In this document: piece by piece, positions 21,777-33,984 of the stretch | How the letters are laid out: the number at the start of each line of letters is the position of its first letter | Numbering within the stretch: position 1 is the stretch's first letter | NCBI GenBank assembly: GCA_020740775.1 | Contig: JAHEWK010000002.1 | Coordinates: 4,588,001-4,652,000, forward strand | Direction: 5' to 3' | DNA from: Ilyonectria destructans | Lineage: Eukaryota; Ascomycota; Sordariomycetes; Hypocreales; Nectriaceae | Length of the DNA: 64,000 bases | Notes under the pieces: model-generated | The model's database searches: none | What the model saw: only the letters and a program-made list of their open reading frames with translations | Told to the model about the DNA's origin: nothing | Program-made: the position numbers and the translations under genes

Positions 21777-22933
21777 ATGCCCCCCCGAGTGCGCGTCCCG
21801 TCGGTGCCGCTGGCTGGCCTCGATGCCACCAGCTCGCTCTCCAAGACAGCACCGTTTGCCCGAGCGTTTTCGACAACGCCATGCCGCGAGAAGATGAGCA
21901 AGAGCCGTCAGCGCATGTACGAGTGGCTCAAGTCCCACAGCGGCTCCAGCCTGGCCGAGGCACCCAACTCTCCCAACTACCTGGGCCCGTTCCAAGACCA
22001 GCCCTTTCCGCTGAACCCGTTGTTCCGCAGCCAGCCCGTCCTGGACAATTCTACACGAGACCTCATCTGGGAAAAGGTGACTGTCCGCGGAGACTCGATC
22101 AAGGTTGTTTCGGCCGAGATGGGTGTCGACGTGAGAAGAGTCGCGGCCGTTGTACGGCTAAAGGAGGTGGAGAAGCAGTGGATAATGGATGTGAGTATTA
22201 TCCCCCGTTGCACCTTGACATTCTATTCCCTTGCTATGATGAGACTATTCAAAATTTTCGATTAGTCTTGAAGACACCCACATGGTTAAAAACTTGTTTA
22301 TTTATCTGATTGCAAATCACTCCACTTCACGCTCGTACCTTACATTTTCGTATCTTGAACAAGCGCTGACACACTGGATAGGGCAAGAAACTCGCCACCC
22401 CTTATGCCAAGGCCGTTATGAAGATGTTGCCCAAAACTTCTTACCGCGAGGGCGAGGTGAATGAGCCTCACGAGCCTGTCAACGAGGTGCAGGTACACAA
22501 CCTAACGATGCAACAACTGTTCGTCCCAGTGTCGGAATCCCGACATTTTACACGAGAAGACGCTGCTACTGCATTCCACGACAAGGTGCTGTCGGCTGAC
22601 GTGCGGTCGCCCCAACCGCAGCTCATCACCATGGAGCGGGATATTCTCCAGGGCAGCTCCCCTGCGGAGAGCCTGCAGAAGTTCAAGGAAGCTACTCAGG
22701 CAGAAGAAGAAGCGGTGGCCGAGAAGCTCGAGAAGCAACGGCTTTGGGAGCGGAGGCAGACGAGGAGAGTGTTCAAGAAGGGACAGACCCGAGTTCAGTT
22801 CCGGTTCAAGGCAATCAATGTCGATGACGCGGGCCGGGACGGACGGTCAAGGAATGGCACTGGATGGCGGTATGGTGCGCCGTTTGAGGATCGCAAGCGT
22901 GGATTGGTCAAGATTCCCACTTCGGTTCCTTGA
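21777..22933 (+). CDS. Mitochondrial small-subunit ribosomal protein (mS45/Bot1 family)
   Basis: A 321-residue protein in two exons (21777-22190, 22382-22933; a relatively long 191-nt intron). The N-terminus is Arg/Ser/Ala-rich with no acids until Asp16, and has a RAFSTTPCREK segment that looks like a mitochondrial presequence and cleavage region. SRQRMYEWLKS, PNYLGPFQDQPFPLNPLF and STRDLIWEKVTVRGDS belong to the Bot1p family (PF12298), now known as mitoribosomal protein mS45 (Mrps35 in yeast). The C-terminal half is charged and partly coiled-coil (AEEEAVAEKLEKQRLWERR). Expected location: mitochondrial small ribosomal subunit. The start used is the ATG two codons after an in-frame TTG. Confidence 0.85.
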
Positions 22934-23099
22934 AATGTATGATTATGTATGTCATGTCTCCCAGTGCGGGAGTTGGGGGTCGGGGGAAGCCGGATCGCTT
23001 CACTCGACCAGCGGCGCAACTGTACAATAACAATACCAAAGCCATGTATGAAAGAGATGCAATAATCTAAACATGTACCATCTACTCTACCGCATCAAT

Positions 23100-23955
23100 C
23101 TAGTTGGTCGCGTTGGCCACAATCAAGTTCTTGCGAAGTTGCTCAATGGCATCCTGTGACACGCCACACTTGGTCAGAACGTACTGCTCTGGGGAGCCGT
23201 GCTCGAGGCGCATTGCCTGGAGAGCGGCGAGCATGTTCTCGGGTCTATTTCGTTGTTAATAGTCTTACACAAAGGGATTCGGGCGGGATGACGGCCTACC
23301 TGGCTCCAAGCATGCGGTCCGCGCCTTCAGGGTCGTCCTTCATGGCTGGGTTCTTCATCAAATGGGCCTTGATTTCTTCCTTTCGCTCGGCCAGTCCAAC
23401 CTCGGTGAGGCTGTACTCCTGGGCGATGGTCTCGTCGTCTACTCCGCACAGAGACAGGATGATGGCACAGACGACACCTGTTCGATCCTTGCCCGCGGTG
23501 CAGTGGACGAGGAGCGGTGAGGCATCAGGCGTTGCGAGGTGGTTGAGGACGGTAGCCACGGGTCCAGTGCCGGCCTCCCAGATGGACCGATAGGTGTCAA
23601 CAAAGCCCTCGGTACCCTGCTGCGAGTACTGCACGAAGCGCAGGGCGATAGCCTCGGGGCCGTAGTCCTCGTCCTGGAAGACGGGGACGAAAACACGGCT
23701 TGCGCCGTCCCACTCCCGGACACCGGCGGAGTGGCGCTGAATCTCTACGGCAGAGCGGAGGTCATAGACGTGGGAGATGCGCAGGGCCTGCAGCGCGGTG
23801 ACGCCGGCATCGGTGATGCGAGAGGGTTCGGCGGCGCGGAAGACGACGCCGGGCTTGATGGAGTGGCCGGGCCGGGCGGCGATGGGCGTATTGCCGATAT
23901 CGCGGAAGTTGGGCAGGCCGGGAATGTGGATGAAAGGGGGGCCGAGGTCCGCCAT
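23100..23955 (-). CDS. IphP-type tyrosine/serine protein phosphatase
   Basis: A 266-residue single-domain phosphatase in two exons (23955-23300 and 23244-23100). The N-terminal PGLPNFRDIG motif is typical of the family, YDLRSAVEIQRH follows, and the P-loop is HCTAGKDRTG with catalytic Cys152 and Arg158. The C-terminal helices (PENMLAALQAM, EQLRKNL) complete the domain. No signal peptide or membrane segment, so cytosolic or nuclear. Family members (tyrosine phosphatase family C-terminal, PF13350) dephosphorylate proteins and sometimes phosphoinositides; the fungal substrate is unknown. It is convergent with the mS45 gene, leaving only about 165 bp between stop codons. Confidence 0.88.
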
Positions 23956-24720
23956 TGCTACCAAGTTAAGAGAACCGTAAATGCGCCGTGTACAATGGGG
24001 ACAATCCGGTAAAGTTTGCGACTGTCTCAGCTTCGCAAAGGTGGTGTTCGCTGGTGGTGCTGCATCAGTATCCCTCCGCCTTTCTCGAATCTGTCCATTG
24101 TTCGGAGGGGGAGAGTGGGGATGTCGTCTCCGGACCTCGGCAGACGATCGCATTCGGTGAGTGTGCGACGTAGCATTTTATGTCCGGGCGATATAGATTC
24201 CCCGATTAGTCGATTTACGGCGGGCACGGAGAAGAGAAAGGGTCCGGCCGGCGATAGGATTCGATCGAGGGAGCTGGGTGGCTGGGTTGTGCGGACGTGC
24301 CGGATTCTTGATATGTCAGTGGCCTGCGCAATTGGTTGTGCACTGCACATGGACCATCTGACAAGGATGTTGGTTTTTTTTCTAGTCACCTCTATATCGA
24401 CTGAAATGAAAGCAACCATATTTTATGATATATAATTCTAGGCAAGGAAATCTATGCAATCTGTCTGGTGAAGTGTCCTCCAGTAGGGAGTTCTATTCTA
24501 TGTCTAACCCGTGATGAATACAGCAGTATTGGTACAAAGCTACCGGCCACATCTTTCCTGCACCCAGTTGGCTGTTCGAGACAAAGCGAAAAGGAAACTC
24601 AACAAAGGAAAAGAGAGAAAGAAAATACAATGGAGAAAAACAATGTTGAGAAGTGAAACCCCTGCATTCTCCTTGGTGGTATTGATGGCCCCGGTGCCCT
24701 AAGGCCCCGAGCCGAGCCGT
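23956..24720. other. Phosphatase promoter and 3' region of the small Cys-rich gene
   Basis: No gene seen. The sequence turns A-rich near 24580-24660 on the plus strand. Confidence 0.55.
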
Positions 24721-25012
24721 CTAGCTGGCGGCGTATTTGCAGTCGTCGCAACGATAGTTGAGACACGTGGGGCATGCGGAGTTCAACTTAGTAGAGAACC
24801 AGCCATCAAGGCAGTTGCACTAGGGAATGTTAGTAAAAGATGGCATTTGGAAAGCCAGGAGCTAGTTTCACTTACGCACTGCCATAAATTGGCGCTTCGT
24901 GAGTTCAAAAGCTGGACCTCGCGGCGGATGGTGTGGTTCTTGTGGCTGCTCCGGGTCAGTGGTTACTAGGCAAGTGGGGAAGATGGTAGACTGACGAGTG
25001 CGTGCCGGCCAT
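24721..25012 (-). CDS. Small Cys-rich zinc-ribbon-like protein, three exons
   Basis: Too small for an ordinary ORF search. Exons in coding order are 25012-24996, 24948-24876 and 24819-24721. Intron 2 (24820-24875) is textbook: GTAAGT donor, TACTAAC branch, CTAG acceptor. Intron 1 is only 47 nt. The product has 62 residues: a basic N-terminal part (SHKNHTIRREVQLLNS) and then a Cys-rich half with LWQCCNCLDGWF, ACPTC and RCDDCKY. That is seven cysteines in pairs consistent with one or two zinc sites. No signal peptide is evident. The W-x-C plus two C-x2-C pairs recall small fungal zinc-ribbon proteins, but I do not recognise a named family. An alternative acceptor three bases downstream would remove one Ser. 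Confidence 0.62.
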
Positions 25013-26558
25013 GATGATGGAGAGATTCTTGAAGTGTATGAATGCGGTGATGGGCTATTAGGCTGTTGGTGATAACTGTAATGATATATTTCACTTTCAA
25101 ACGGAAGAGAGGGAGTGCCTTTTATTGTTGGTTACGGAACACTCTCAACCACGGCCCTCTGGGCCTTTCAACTACTATCATTCCGCCTTGGACGACTATG
25201 GGCAGTGCCAGTTCGGCGTGCGCAGTTTGAAAATAACCTTGAAGGCAATTGACAGACCTCTCAGAGACCAGGCATTCATGCCAACACTAAGTTAGGTCTT
25301 GCGCGGGAGTACCAGGTGGGCGTGGCGTGTGGAGCAGACGAAGCCCCAGCTTGCTAGCTGTAAGGCGGCCAGCGGGGCCAGGAGAGCACAACAGACGTAA
25401 GTTTCAACTTCTCACCAAGGCTTCCTCCCAGTCAGAACTCCGCCACCTGAAATCCCTCCATCTTCGACGGCCGGCCCATTGTTTCAGACTCCCTGACCGG
25501 TCCCTGGGTGCGAGTTGAGGCGGTCAGAACCCGGAGCTGCCTGGCGTTGTAAGACGCGATGAGGGGCAGAGCCCGGGGATGAGGCTCGCACGGGCCGACT
25601 GCTGCAAAGTTGCCGGTTCTGAAGGCAAAAGACTCCATCAACCACGGAGTGAGACACGAGGGAAAAGAGGCACACTGAGGCTGCCAGGCTGCCAGGCTAC
25701 CATTGCGGATCCAGATGAGCCACGGTTAAGCCTCAGCTAACGACTTCTTAGCTCGCGCCGCCATGATGCCTTTTGCTTCACCTTGCGCTCACCGGGGATG
25801 TCCAATGACATACTGGCAACGACCTCTGCTGCAAAGAAGGTTCACCGAGGGGCATGGAGCGCGGTTCATGTGAGCAGGGCGCTGCACAGTTTGCCCCTTT
25901 GGCCAATCACACCCCGCCAATCTGCAGTGGGTCTTTTTGGGGGGAATCGAGGAATCAGGGATCAGGGCTCAAGCCATCCAATCTTGAATCACTACGTCAT
26001 GACTTCACTAGGAACATCACTAGATTCAGGTCCATTTCAACTCTCGCGCTCGCTCTCAAGCCTCGACAGCATACTTGTCGGTGGAAAAGAAGGCCAAGTC
26101 ACAAATATCTGCAAGGTAAGCATACCCGGTCGTTTCTGCCTGGTTTGTCCGATTTTGGGAGAGTAAACGAGTCATCTCGGTGTTTGTATCTGTCTGACGA
26201 TGCGGATCGTCGTCATATGAGATGACTCGCCGAGGGCTTTGCTACGCTTCAAGAGGGAGGCTTTTCAACTCAGCCTGGGAGCCCTCCTTGCCGCACATTC
26301 GTTATTGGTATTTTTTTCACCGGTGCCTTCCCCCCAGGAGCCGTGCGACAACGACAACACCTAGCCTTGAGTAGAGTAGAACGACGTATCATCGGCCAAG
26401 CTTACCTGCTAACCTGCGTACTCGTCAGAAACTCCAACCGCGCAGCGCAACCACACCGCCAATAACCATCCCAACACGAACCCTCCCTCCCCCCTCGACA
26501 CCGACTCTCCCCTTTCACATAGCATACACTCTCGTCGCCGAGGCGAAATTTGGCAGCA
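25013..26558. other. Divergent promoter region, Cys-rich gene / MARVEL gene
   Basis: No supportable gene in 1.5 kb. Frames of 60-127 codons exist by chance on both strands. The last 150 bp before the MARVEL gene are C/T-rich. Confidence 0.5.
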
Positions 26559-27182
26559 ATGGGACTCGTTAGCTTCACCGTCAGCTACATGCTGTTCTCC
26601 GCCCTGCACCTGTGCTGCTTCGCCCTTGCCCTCACGACCTGTGGTCTCTACGGTGTCGATCTAAACCGAGCACATGAGCACGGCAAGTACGCCGACTCGA
26701 AATGGGTCAGTGCCGAAATAATAACTGATAAAAGATGCGTGGTGCGTGTGCTGACGACTGGATGGATGTGCACAATAGGTCTACGCCGTAGTCGTAGGTA
26801 GCCTGTCGGCATTCACTTGTGTCCTCTACTTCATCCCCTTCGTCCTGCGAATGGCTGGGGTCGTGGCCGCAATCTGGGACCTGATTCTCTTCATCCTGTG
26901 GATCACTCTTTTCGGCATTTTCGGCAAGGTATGCACTTCTACGCTCGCGAGACGGAAACTTACCTCGGGGATGAATGGATCACTGACTCGACTGACACAC
27001 CCCTGCAGATGTACATCAATGAGAATGCCGAGGGTGACAATGGCGTCATGCGCATGAAGAACGCAGTGTGGGTTAACCTGACCAGCGCTCTCCTGTGGCT
27101 GATCGCCGCATTGGCGTCCGCTGGGTACTGGTGGAAGCACCGCGACACGCGCTCGCGCTTCACCGGCCGCGCGCACGTCTAG
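26559..27182 (+). CDS. MARVEL-domain four-helix membrane protein
   Basis: A 156-residue protein in three exons (26559-26705, 26779-26928, 27009-27182), all phase 0. Four hydrophobic segments lie at about residues 5-27, 50-68, 72-98 and 127-148, with a short loop carrying YINENAEGDNGVMRMKNAVW and a basic C-terminal tail (KHRDTRSRFTGRAHV). This matches fungal MARVEL/Nce102-like proteins of the plasma membrane and endomembranes, linked to eisosome or membrane-compartment organisation. No catalytic motif. The ATG chosen is in good context and directly precedes the first membrane helix. Confidence 0.8.
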
Positions 27183-30011
27183 AGGACAAGAACAGTGTAT
27201 TCATTGAGAGTCGGGGCTGCTGTTAAGGCAGCCATGGAAGACACACATGGTGAGCAAGACTGCCCAGGCCTATCAATCTGGGTACGTCTATGAGGCATGA
27301 TATCAAGGGAGGTAACCAGTCCTGGAACGAGGAGAGGAGAAAAGGCGGAGGTGGGGAGCCCGCTGGTCGGGTTGTTTTTTTGGTCATACTGTTTTGCCTA
27401 GACTGTTTTGGCTTTGTTTGTTCAAATTGCTCCTGTCCATTCGTCGTGGACCCTAATATTCTCCCATGCTGGGCGCAGATGAACGAGCCCTTTGCTAGCC
27501 AACCAAGCAACCCAGCACACCCATATATACCCATATTTTAGTTGCTTAATCTAGTCATTTGCAGATATTTAGGTCTTGCCTTGTGACCGGGTGGATGGTC
27601 TCTTGTGCGACTGTAGCATCTCGGAGTCTACGAATGAGGAGTGAGGTGTGGTCGATCTTGATTGCACTGCACCAGCTGACTCTTTTCATCCGTTACATCT
27701 AGGGTTGGGTGTCAAGATGCCCGAGGTTGTCGGACGGACTACCCACACAACATAACCACCGACGAAAGAAATTTCAGTCGCCTGGGGCGCTCTGGGGCCG
27801 GAGACGATATCACGAGCAAGGGTGAAACTAGAGAGGGAGATAGATGCACATCGACGTCGGTATCGGACCACAACGGTCAACGCCAAGCCAGAAGGGCCCG
27901 ACGATCAGCGGCGGGAATGAGACGGAGAAACTAACGGTCTTCTACCGCAAAATGAGGTGGGAAACAAGCGCAAAACCAGGGTCCATTTCTACCCTGACGA
28001 TGACGATGACGATAAGTCTTGGGTAAGGATCCAGAAATTCAGAATGCCTCTTATCCCGAAACCCAGAGAGGGGCCTGGCGCTTATGTGGGCCATGTGGGT
28101 TTGGCGCCATAACAATGACGTCGTTGGAAGGGTCCTAATCCCTTGCGGGTTTTCGACATTGACGCCACGTTCATTCCAGACATGATGCGAAAATTGACGC
28201 CCAAGACCCAAGCTGAGCTTCTAGTTCATCTAATTGCGCCCTTGAGGTCTGTGCTGATTCACCTGCGGGGCATGAACCTGACCCCGTAGGGCCAGACGAG
28301 AGTTAGGCCACAAGACGACGTGGACATGGGTGTTTGTTTAGAGGGCGATCGTGGACCCTCTTCTCGCCGCAGCACGGTCGGAAAAAGTCTGTGAGACGAG
28401 AGAAATTAGATTCACAGGTTTGCCAGCAAAGCGCTCATCAGTCAGAGAGACGAGACAGCGGGCGGTTTTATGTATGTTTGGTCACGCATGGTAGGGATCC
28501 TCGCCTTTGTCAAGGCCGGTGAGGTGTTCGGTCGAGGATCGACGAGATAGGCCGCAGGGAGATGACTGTGCAAAGAGAGGTGATAGGGTTGGCACGGGCG
28601 ATCTTGCTACCCATCACTGCTACCAATTTTACACTCGGCGAAGCAAGTTGGCGTCTGCCGCTGATACACCGTACATTGCCTTGGCTGAGAAGTGTTAGGT
28701 GCTAGCTTGATGCGTGGCACGCATTGAGGCAAACTCGCGCGGAGCCGGAGACCCGACCGTCACTCGGCGGCGTCATTGGGGACTGGCAAGAGCGGGGAGG
28801 ATCAATCCATCAGCCATGGGTCAGTCAGCCCTTGGTAAAGATGGAGAGTGATGGGAGTCTCGGGAACAAGAGTGCGCGCCGTGCTATGAGGGTCAAGTTG
28901 CCTTGGTAAGCAGTTTGGCATCGATTACGAGAAAGACAGGTAATCATTTTGCTTCGGCGAGAAACAAACAAACAATAAAGAAAGAAAAACAAAGCAAGAG
29001 GGACGAAAACAAACTCGGAGACTAAAGAGCTTGCGTTGCATCATTTTATGTCGTATCGTGTTTTACAAGAGGAGGCTGCCGTACGCCCCACCACTTCAAT
29101 GATGTGCCTGCATGGATGGATGGCTGCGATATCCCCAACGAAATCTAACGAAATGCCCACTGCCCGCCGGCTGCGAGCGAGCCTCAGATCATGGACCATG
29201 TCGCAGCGTTATTGCAGGGGGGGCTGTGAGGGCGGCTAACTCTCCGTGCCTTGGCTGCTCATGACGAAGCCGGGATAACAGTTCAGCTTTCAGCGGGCCC
29301 TGGTTCTCTTCCATGGGGTCGCTGCACCCACTAAATTATTAGGTTATCCATGGAACGACCGGGGAATTCTTCAGAGCGTGGCGGCGAGTGTGACTGTGTG
29401 AGAGAGCGGCAGAGGCAGGGATTTAGGTTGTCATCAAAAACATCCGTCGGGTCGGATCATCTCTGGCTGATTCGTCCCCTCTCACCCTTCTGGACAACAT
29501 CCCTGGATCTTGAGCCTTGTCCTTCCTTACCTTCATTCACACTCACGAATACCTTGGCTTCTTCGTTCTCTCCTCCCTCTCCTCTCGTATCTGCCATTCC
29601 ACCTCGTCCCACCTCCATCACATCTGGACAGGAACACGCAATCACCCTCCCTCCTCAGCCACGATTCTAGACGTCTCCTTTGCTCTCAGATTTTAGGCCG
29701 TTTACAGCTCTCCGCTGCTCGCCGCTACATCCTTTGATCCTCATTCTCCCCTCGCAGAGCTGCCAACAATAGACAACAACACGAGGCAGCCGCATCAGAC
29801 CAGGTTCAGGACGCTTCGAAACGCCTGATTCACCTTCCTTCTCCGCTCCCTGCTGTGACTGATTACATCGGTCCATCCTTTGTTCATGCAACGGCGCTGG
29901 CGCCTGATAACGCAACACCAAACGTACTGACCGAACGGGCCACGCAACCTCCCCCTCCGAGAATCCATCTCCAGCTCCACCAAAGACGATAACAATAGCG
30001 ACGACGCCACC
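27183..30011. other. Long intergenic region (2.8 kb)
   Basis: The longest gap in the window. I find no convincing gene: open frames are short, lack domains and do not join with good splice signals. From about 29460 the plus strand becomes C/T-rich, probably the long 5' leader of the next gene. A non-coding transcript cannot be excluded. Confidence 0.45.
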
Positions 30012-32038
30012 ATGGCCAACTTCGCCCGCTCTCTCAAGTCGCCGTACCTCTCGCCCCGGCTGCGACCTTCTATGCCGGGCCGAACCGTCTCCAGCTCCTC
30101 CGACATGTCCACCAACAGCCCGCTCTCTGAGGACTTTGCCGACGTGGCCAGCTCCGGACGAAACACGCCGACGCTGCCGACCAGACGAGTCCCAGGTCGG
30201 GACGGGTTCTGGGATTCAGAAGACGCCGGGTTTCCGGGCGCCCATATTCGAGGTGAGAGAATTTTTTCTTTCTGTGCACAGCATTCCATCGTCTTAGTCC
30301 TTGTCAGCCATGTTCCGTGACCACCCCTCTCCTTTTGCTCCAGAGGAATGCTGCGATCCATCACATCAACTCACATCGCCGCCACATCCTCGACAGCAAA
30401 GGCGGTGACAACCTCGTTGGGACACTGGTCGAGTAGCATCGCATCAACTTCAACAAATGCCACCCCAAGATGCGATGGCATTCTCCAATCCCCCTTCTCC
30501 GGAACGCCACATCCACGCACCTCCCACTGAGACGGGCATGGAGCATTGGAGCATGGAGCACGCACCACCCCCCTCCAGCCGCTGAGCTGCACATCAGATC
30601 AAGGGGCACGCAGGCTAGGAGCCGCCACCAAGCAGCTCACGACAAGTCGACGAGGCCTGTCGGTTCCCACAACCAATGGCACGCCAACGCTCACGGCGCA
30701 TGCCGCGGGTGTGGGGTGGGTTCCCATGCTTCCAATGGTCCCTCTAGCGGCTCCCAATTCATTCCCATTCCGATTTCCTTCGATCCGTTTCTCGCCGTGT
30801 CCCTCCGCGGCCCGTCTCCCCAACTGCCCTGCCCCGTCACCTGGTCCGGGCTCTGCGGCCATCATTCCATCATTTTCCCCACACAGCAGTGGCAGCATGG
30901 CGGGGTAGCGGCCCCATCTCCCCGGCCCGGCCGTTAGTGACGCCGCCAGTGCCGCTCCCCATGTCGCTCTCCCTCTCCCTTTATAAGTCTCATACTCCCC
31001 ACCTTTATCTTGCCCATTCGCCTTCTCACCATCCATTCTTGCTTGGCCTTATTCCTTCTGGTCGATGCCAATGACTCACATGTTTCCTCTTAGTAGACGA
31101 CTATGACACCGCTTCTGCTGCATCCTCTCGTCCCGGTACACCACGAAACCACACCAACAACGGCAGCTGTCCCATAACCATCGAGCTACCTCAGCACCGG
31201 CGCTTCAGTGCCGCTCCCACTCGTACTCCTCCAGAGCCCCTGTCGGCAAGAGGAGATCTCCCCGGGTAAGATCATGCGTCTCGTGCTTGTCATCGCGCCG
31301 TAACAACCGCTAACCTGGAGTCCTTCCCACAGAGGCTACTTTCCCCTCCACGAAGACCCCAACTCTCGTGTCCACCGCCCTCATCCGTTCCAAGCCCATC
31401 ACGACGCCAGGATGGCCAGGCATCAGTCCATGGGCCTTGTCGCTGACCCGAGGGCTGCGTACGCCGATCGCCCGACATCACACCCCGCCCCGGCTTTGTC
31501 CATGGCACAGTCCAACACTCCCGTCGCCTCCTACCTCCCCGCCGGATTCCACGACAGTCCCCTGCCTATGGGCAAGTACTACCCCTCCAACTACGAACAG
31601 CGAAACGCCAGCCAAACAAGTTTGCGCCAATCATTCTCGGGTTCTCTGGCCTCAAACTCTACCTCCGAATCTGACGGGACTCTCCGACAACCCGACCGAT
31701 CCCACATCGCCACCCCCGAATCAGAGATTCAACGCAAATTACAGCAATATCAGCGGGACATGGTTGCACAGGCCAGTATGGCTGCCAACGAGCTCATCGG
31801 TAGCTCCACCAGCTCTGAAGCAAAGCTAGGAACCGGCAGGTCCTTTGGCAGCATGCGCATTCGAGAAGCACGCTTCGCTGCTCCGGTTCCCCTTAAGCCC
31901 ATGTCGCCCAAGCTTCTCCCCTTAGGTAGTCCGGGACCGGTGACACCAATGACCCTTGAGTCAGGTGGATGTTACCTGAGCATCAAGCGAGTGGAGGGTG
32001 CACGAGAGGAAAGTTTTGGTGCTACAGGAGGTTTATGA
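30012..32038 (+). CDS. Ser/Pro-rich disordered protein of unknown function
   Basis: Predicted 372 residues from exons 30012-30252, 31094-31265 and 31333-32038. The first intron is 841 nt, unusually long here, and ends in TAGTAG, so two in-frame acceptors are possible. The protein is basic and low in complexity: SLKSPYLSPRLRPSMPGR at the N-terminus, PGRDGFWDSEDAGFPG, SSRPGTPRNHTNNG, then a C-terminal block with IQRKLQQYQRDMVAQASMAA (short helix) and PVPLKPMSPKLLPLGSPGP. Many SP/TP pairs suggest phosphorylation by proline-directed kinases. I recognise no domain. The frame is consistent across both introns, which supports it being real; the exon 1 link is the weakest part. Confidence 0.6.
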
Positions 32039-32444
32039 TTTGTTACTCCTGTCTAACCACACTTAACACCTCGACAAAAAGTCCGCACATGGGTTTCGAA
32101 ACAAAGCGGCGATACACACGGAGGCCACCTTTGAGCATGTGCTTTTGCGTTTCATTTCCGGCGTTGGTTGGATTTTGCTTGTGGGCGGCAGCATGATTGT
32201 CTCCAGGCTTGGACAGGTTCGGAACATTTGTGTGCACATCGTCGGTGGTATCACAGATACTAGCACACCTACTTTGAAGACATGATAGATACCCTTAGAT
32301 ACGATGGCGACGATTCATGGAAGCATTCTTGATTTGGAGTCTAGACTCTTGGGCCCCTCTGAACTAAATAACCGAAATTGCCATCCCGCCTAGAAAGGTG
32401 CTGCCCACCCGTTTCGGAGAACGAGCAATTACTCTCCGACGCAA
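32039..32444. other. Convergent 3' region
   Basis: Facing 3' UTRs of the disordered-protein gene and RVS167. No gene seen. Confidence 0.6.
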
Positions 32445-33984
32445 TTAGTTTGAGGCCATCGACTTGCAATAGTTGGCTGGAAAGCTTCCCTGGTACCCAT
32501 CAAGCTCTCCTCGCCACCAGTCTTGGTCAGTGTCTGTTTTGTGTATGATTCGAATCCTATCACCTGCCCTGAAGGATAGATCATCCGCTCCTTGCCCTTG
32601 GAAATCGTACAAGGCTTCCACAAACTCGGCCAGTTTCTTGGGCTTCGGTCCCGGTGGTGGGGGTGGTGGCTTTTTCTTGGCTATCGCGGCTTGTCCAAAG
32701 TAGTCGCCTTGACGAGAGTGGAGGGATGATGTGCTGGGTTTTCCACGCAAGACCGTTGCGGTTGTAAAATCGGTCGGGACACCCAAGCCACTGGGCGTAG
32801 TAGATTGTGACGGGATTCTGTGTGCGGCAGGTGATGGTTCGCTGGGGGGGTCTGGACTTCTGGCGGGAGATGGCTGGCGCTGGGATGAGGCTGAAGATAT
32901 CCGGCTTAGAGGAGCCTTCATCCTTTGGAAGGACACGGTTCGGCCCCTATCTGGACGCTCAGCCTCCGTCTTCCTGTTCATCCCCAGATGCTTTCGAACG
33001 GAGGAGAAGCATTCAACTTCTGACACAACGGGCGCAAAGGCGTGCTCCCAATCCGCAACCACGTTGTCCATTGGGGGGGATGGCGATGGGAACCCATGCT
33101 CCTGGCAGTACTCATGAACGACAGTGTAACAGAGACCCAGCAGACGATTTTGGATCAAGATTAAACTAGCCAGCAAGGGTGGGATCAGGCTGGAGACCGC
33201 CAGCACCAAGGGAGGGAGAGTCTCTCGCAGATGAGAATCTGCCGTCTCGAAGGCCTAACGTAAATGTAAGTAGACGGCAAATGCAAGCAACCAGGGCACA
33301 AAGCGCCAGTAGCATTGGAGGGGTTGCACAAACATCTGACAGGACCGACAATTCTCCCTGCGCTTTCGCTAGCTGGGTCTCCTCCTTGGCAGATTTTCCA
33401 GGCTTTCTTTGCAACTTTGTTACTTTGGCCTGGGCGTTCTCAAAGTCGACTCGCATCTTTTCCCGCTTCTTAATGGTCTTTTTGATGGGCTGAATCATGT
33501 CCTTTGCGTCGGTGGCGGGACGGAGCAACAGCGTTTCCATGGCAGTGATCTCGTCTCTCATTTCCTCGTGGAGACCTGAGTAAGCCTGCTTCATGCCGGA
33601 CGTGCGCTCCAGCATTGCACGAGGAGTGGCGGTGTGGATGACACGCCGGTCCTCTTCTTCTTCTTCATCTGCAGCGATAGAAGCGTCGATGGGCCCATAG
33701 AGCTCATGGAAGGCGCCAGCGATGCCAAGTTGGGTGAAGGCCATCTCGTGCCAGGCAGTCTGAAGGCTCTTGGCGTCATTGATGATCTGCGGACTCGTGT
33801 CAACGGCGGGGGTTTGTCAGCTGACGGGGAAGCTCACCTTGGAAATAGCAATGTCGCCGGCCTCGTAGTCTTTGATCAGGCCCGTGACATTGTGGTCGTC
33901 AGCAGGAGCCTTCCCAACGAGCTTCCCGAACCTGGTCTGGACCGACTGCATTGAGTCGGTCGTCTTACTTCGCCAGTTCGACAT
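32445..33984 (-). CDS. rvs167: Rvs167/Hob1 amphiphysin: BAR and SH3 protein
   Basis: A 469-residue protein in three exons (33984-33838, 33786-33334, 33254-32445). Residues 1-250 form the N-BAR domain: an amphipathic start, LIKDYEAGDIAISK, a helical middle with SGMKQAYSGLHEEM, then KTIKKREKMRVDFENA and a C-terminal helix with LASLILIQNRLLG. A Ser/Pro linker includes KKKPPPPPPGPKPKK, a likely ligand for SH3 domains. The C-terminal SH3 domain (about 410-465) has ALYDFQGQGADDLSFRAGD, DWWRGEL and GSFPANYC. Known role: membrane curvature and scission at endocytic sites with actin patches, usually as a dimer with Rvs161. The second intron has the less common donor GTTTGT. Confidence 0.9.
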
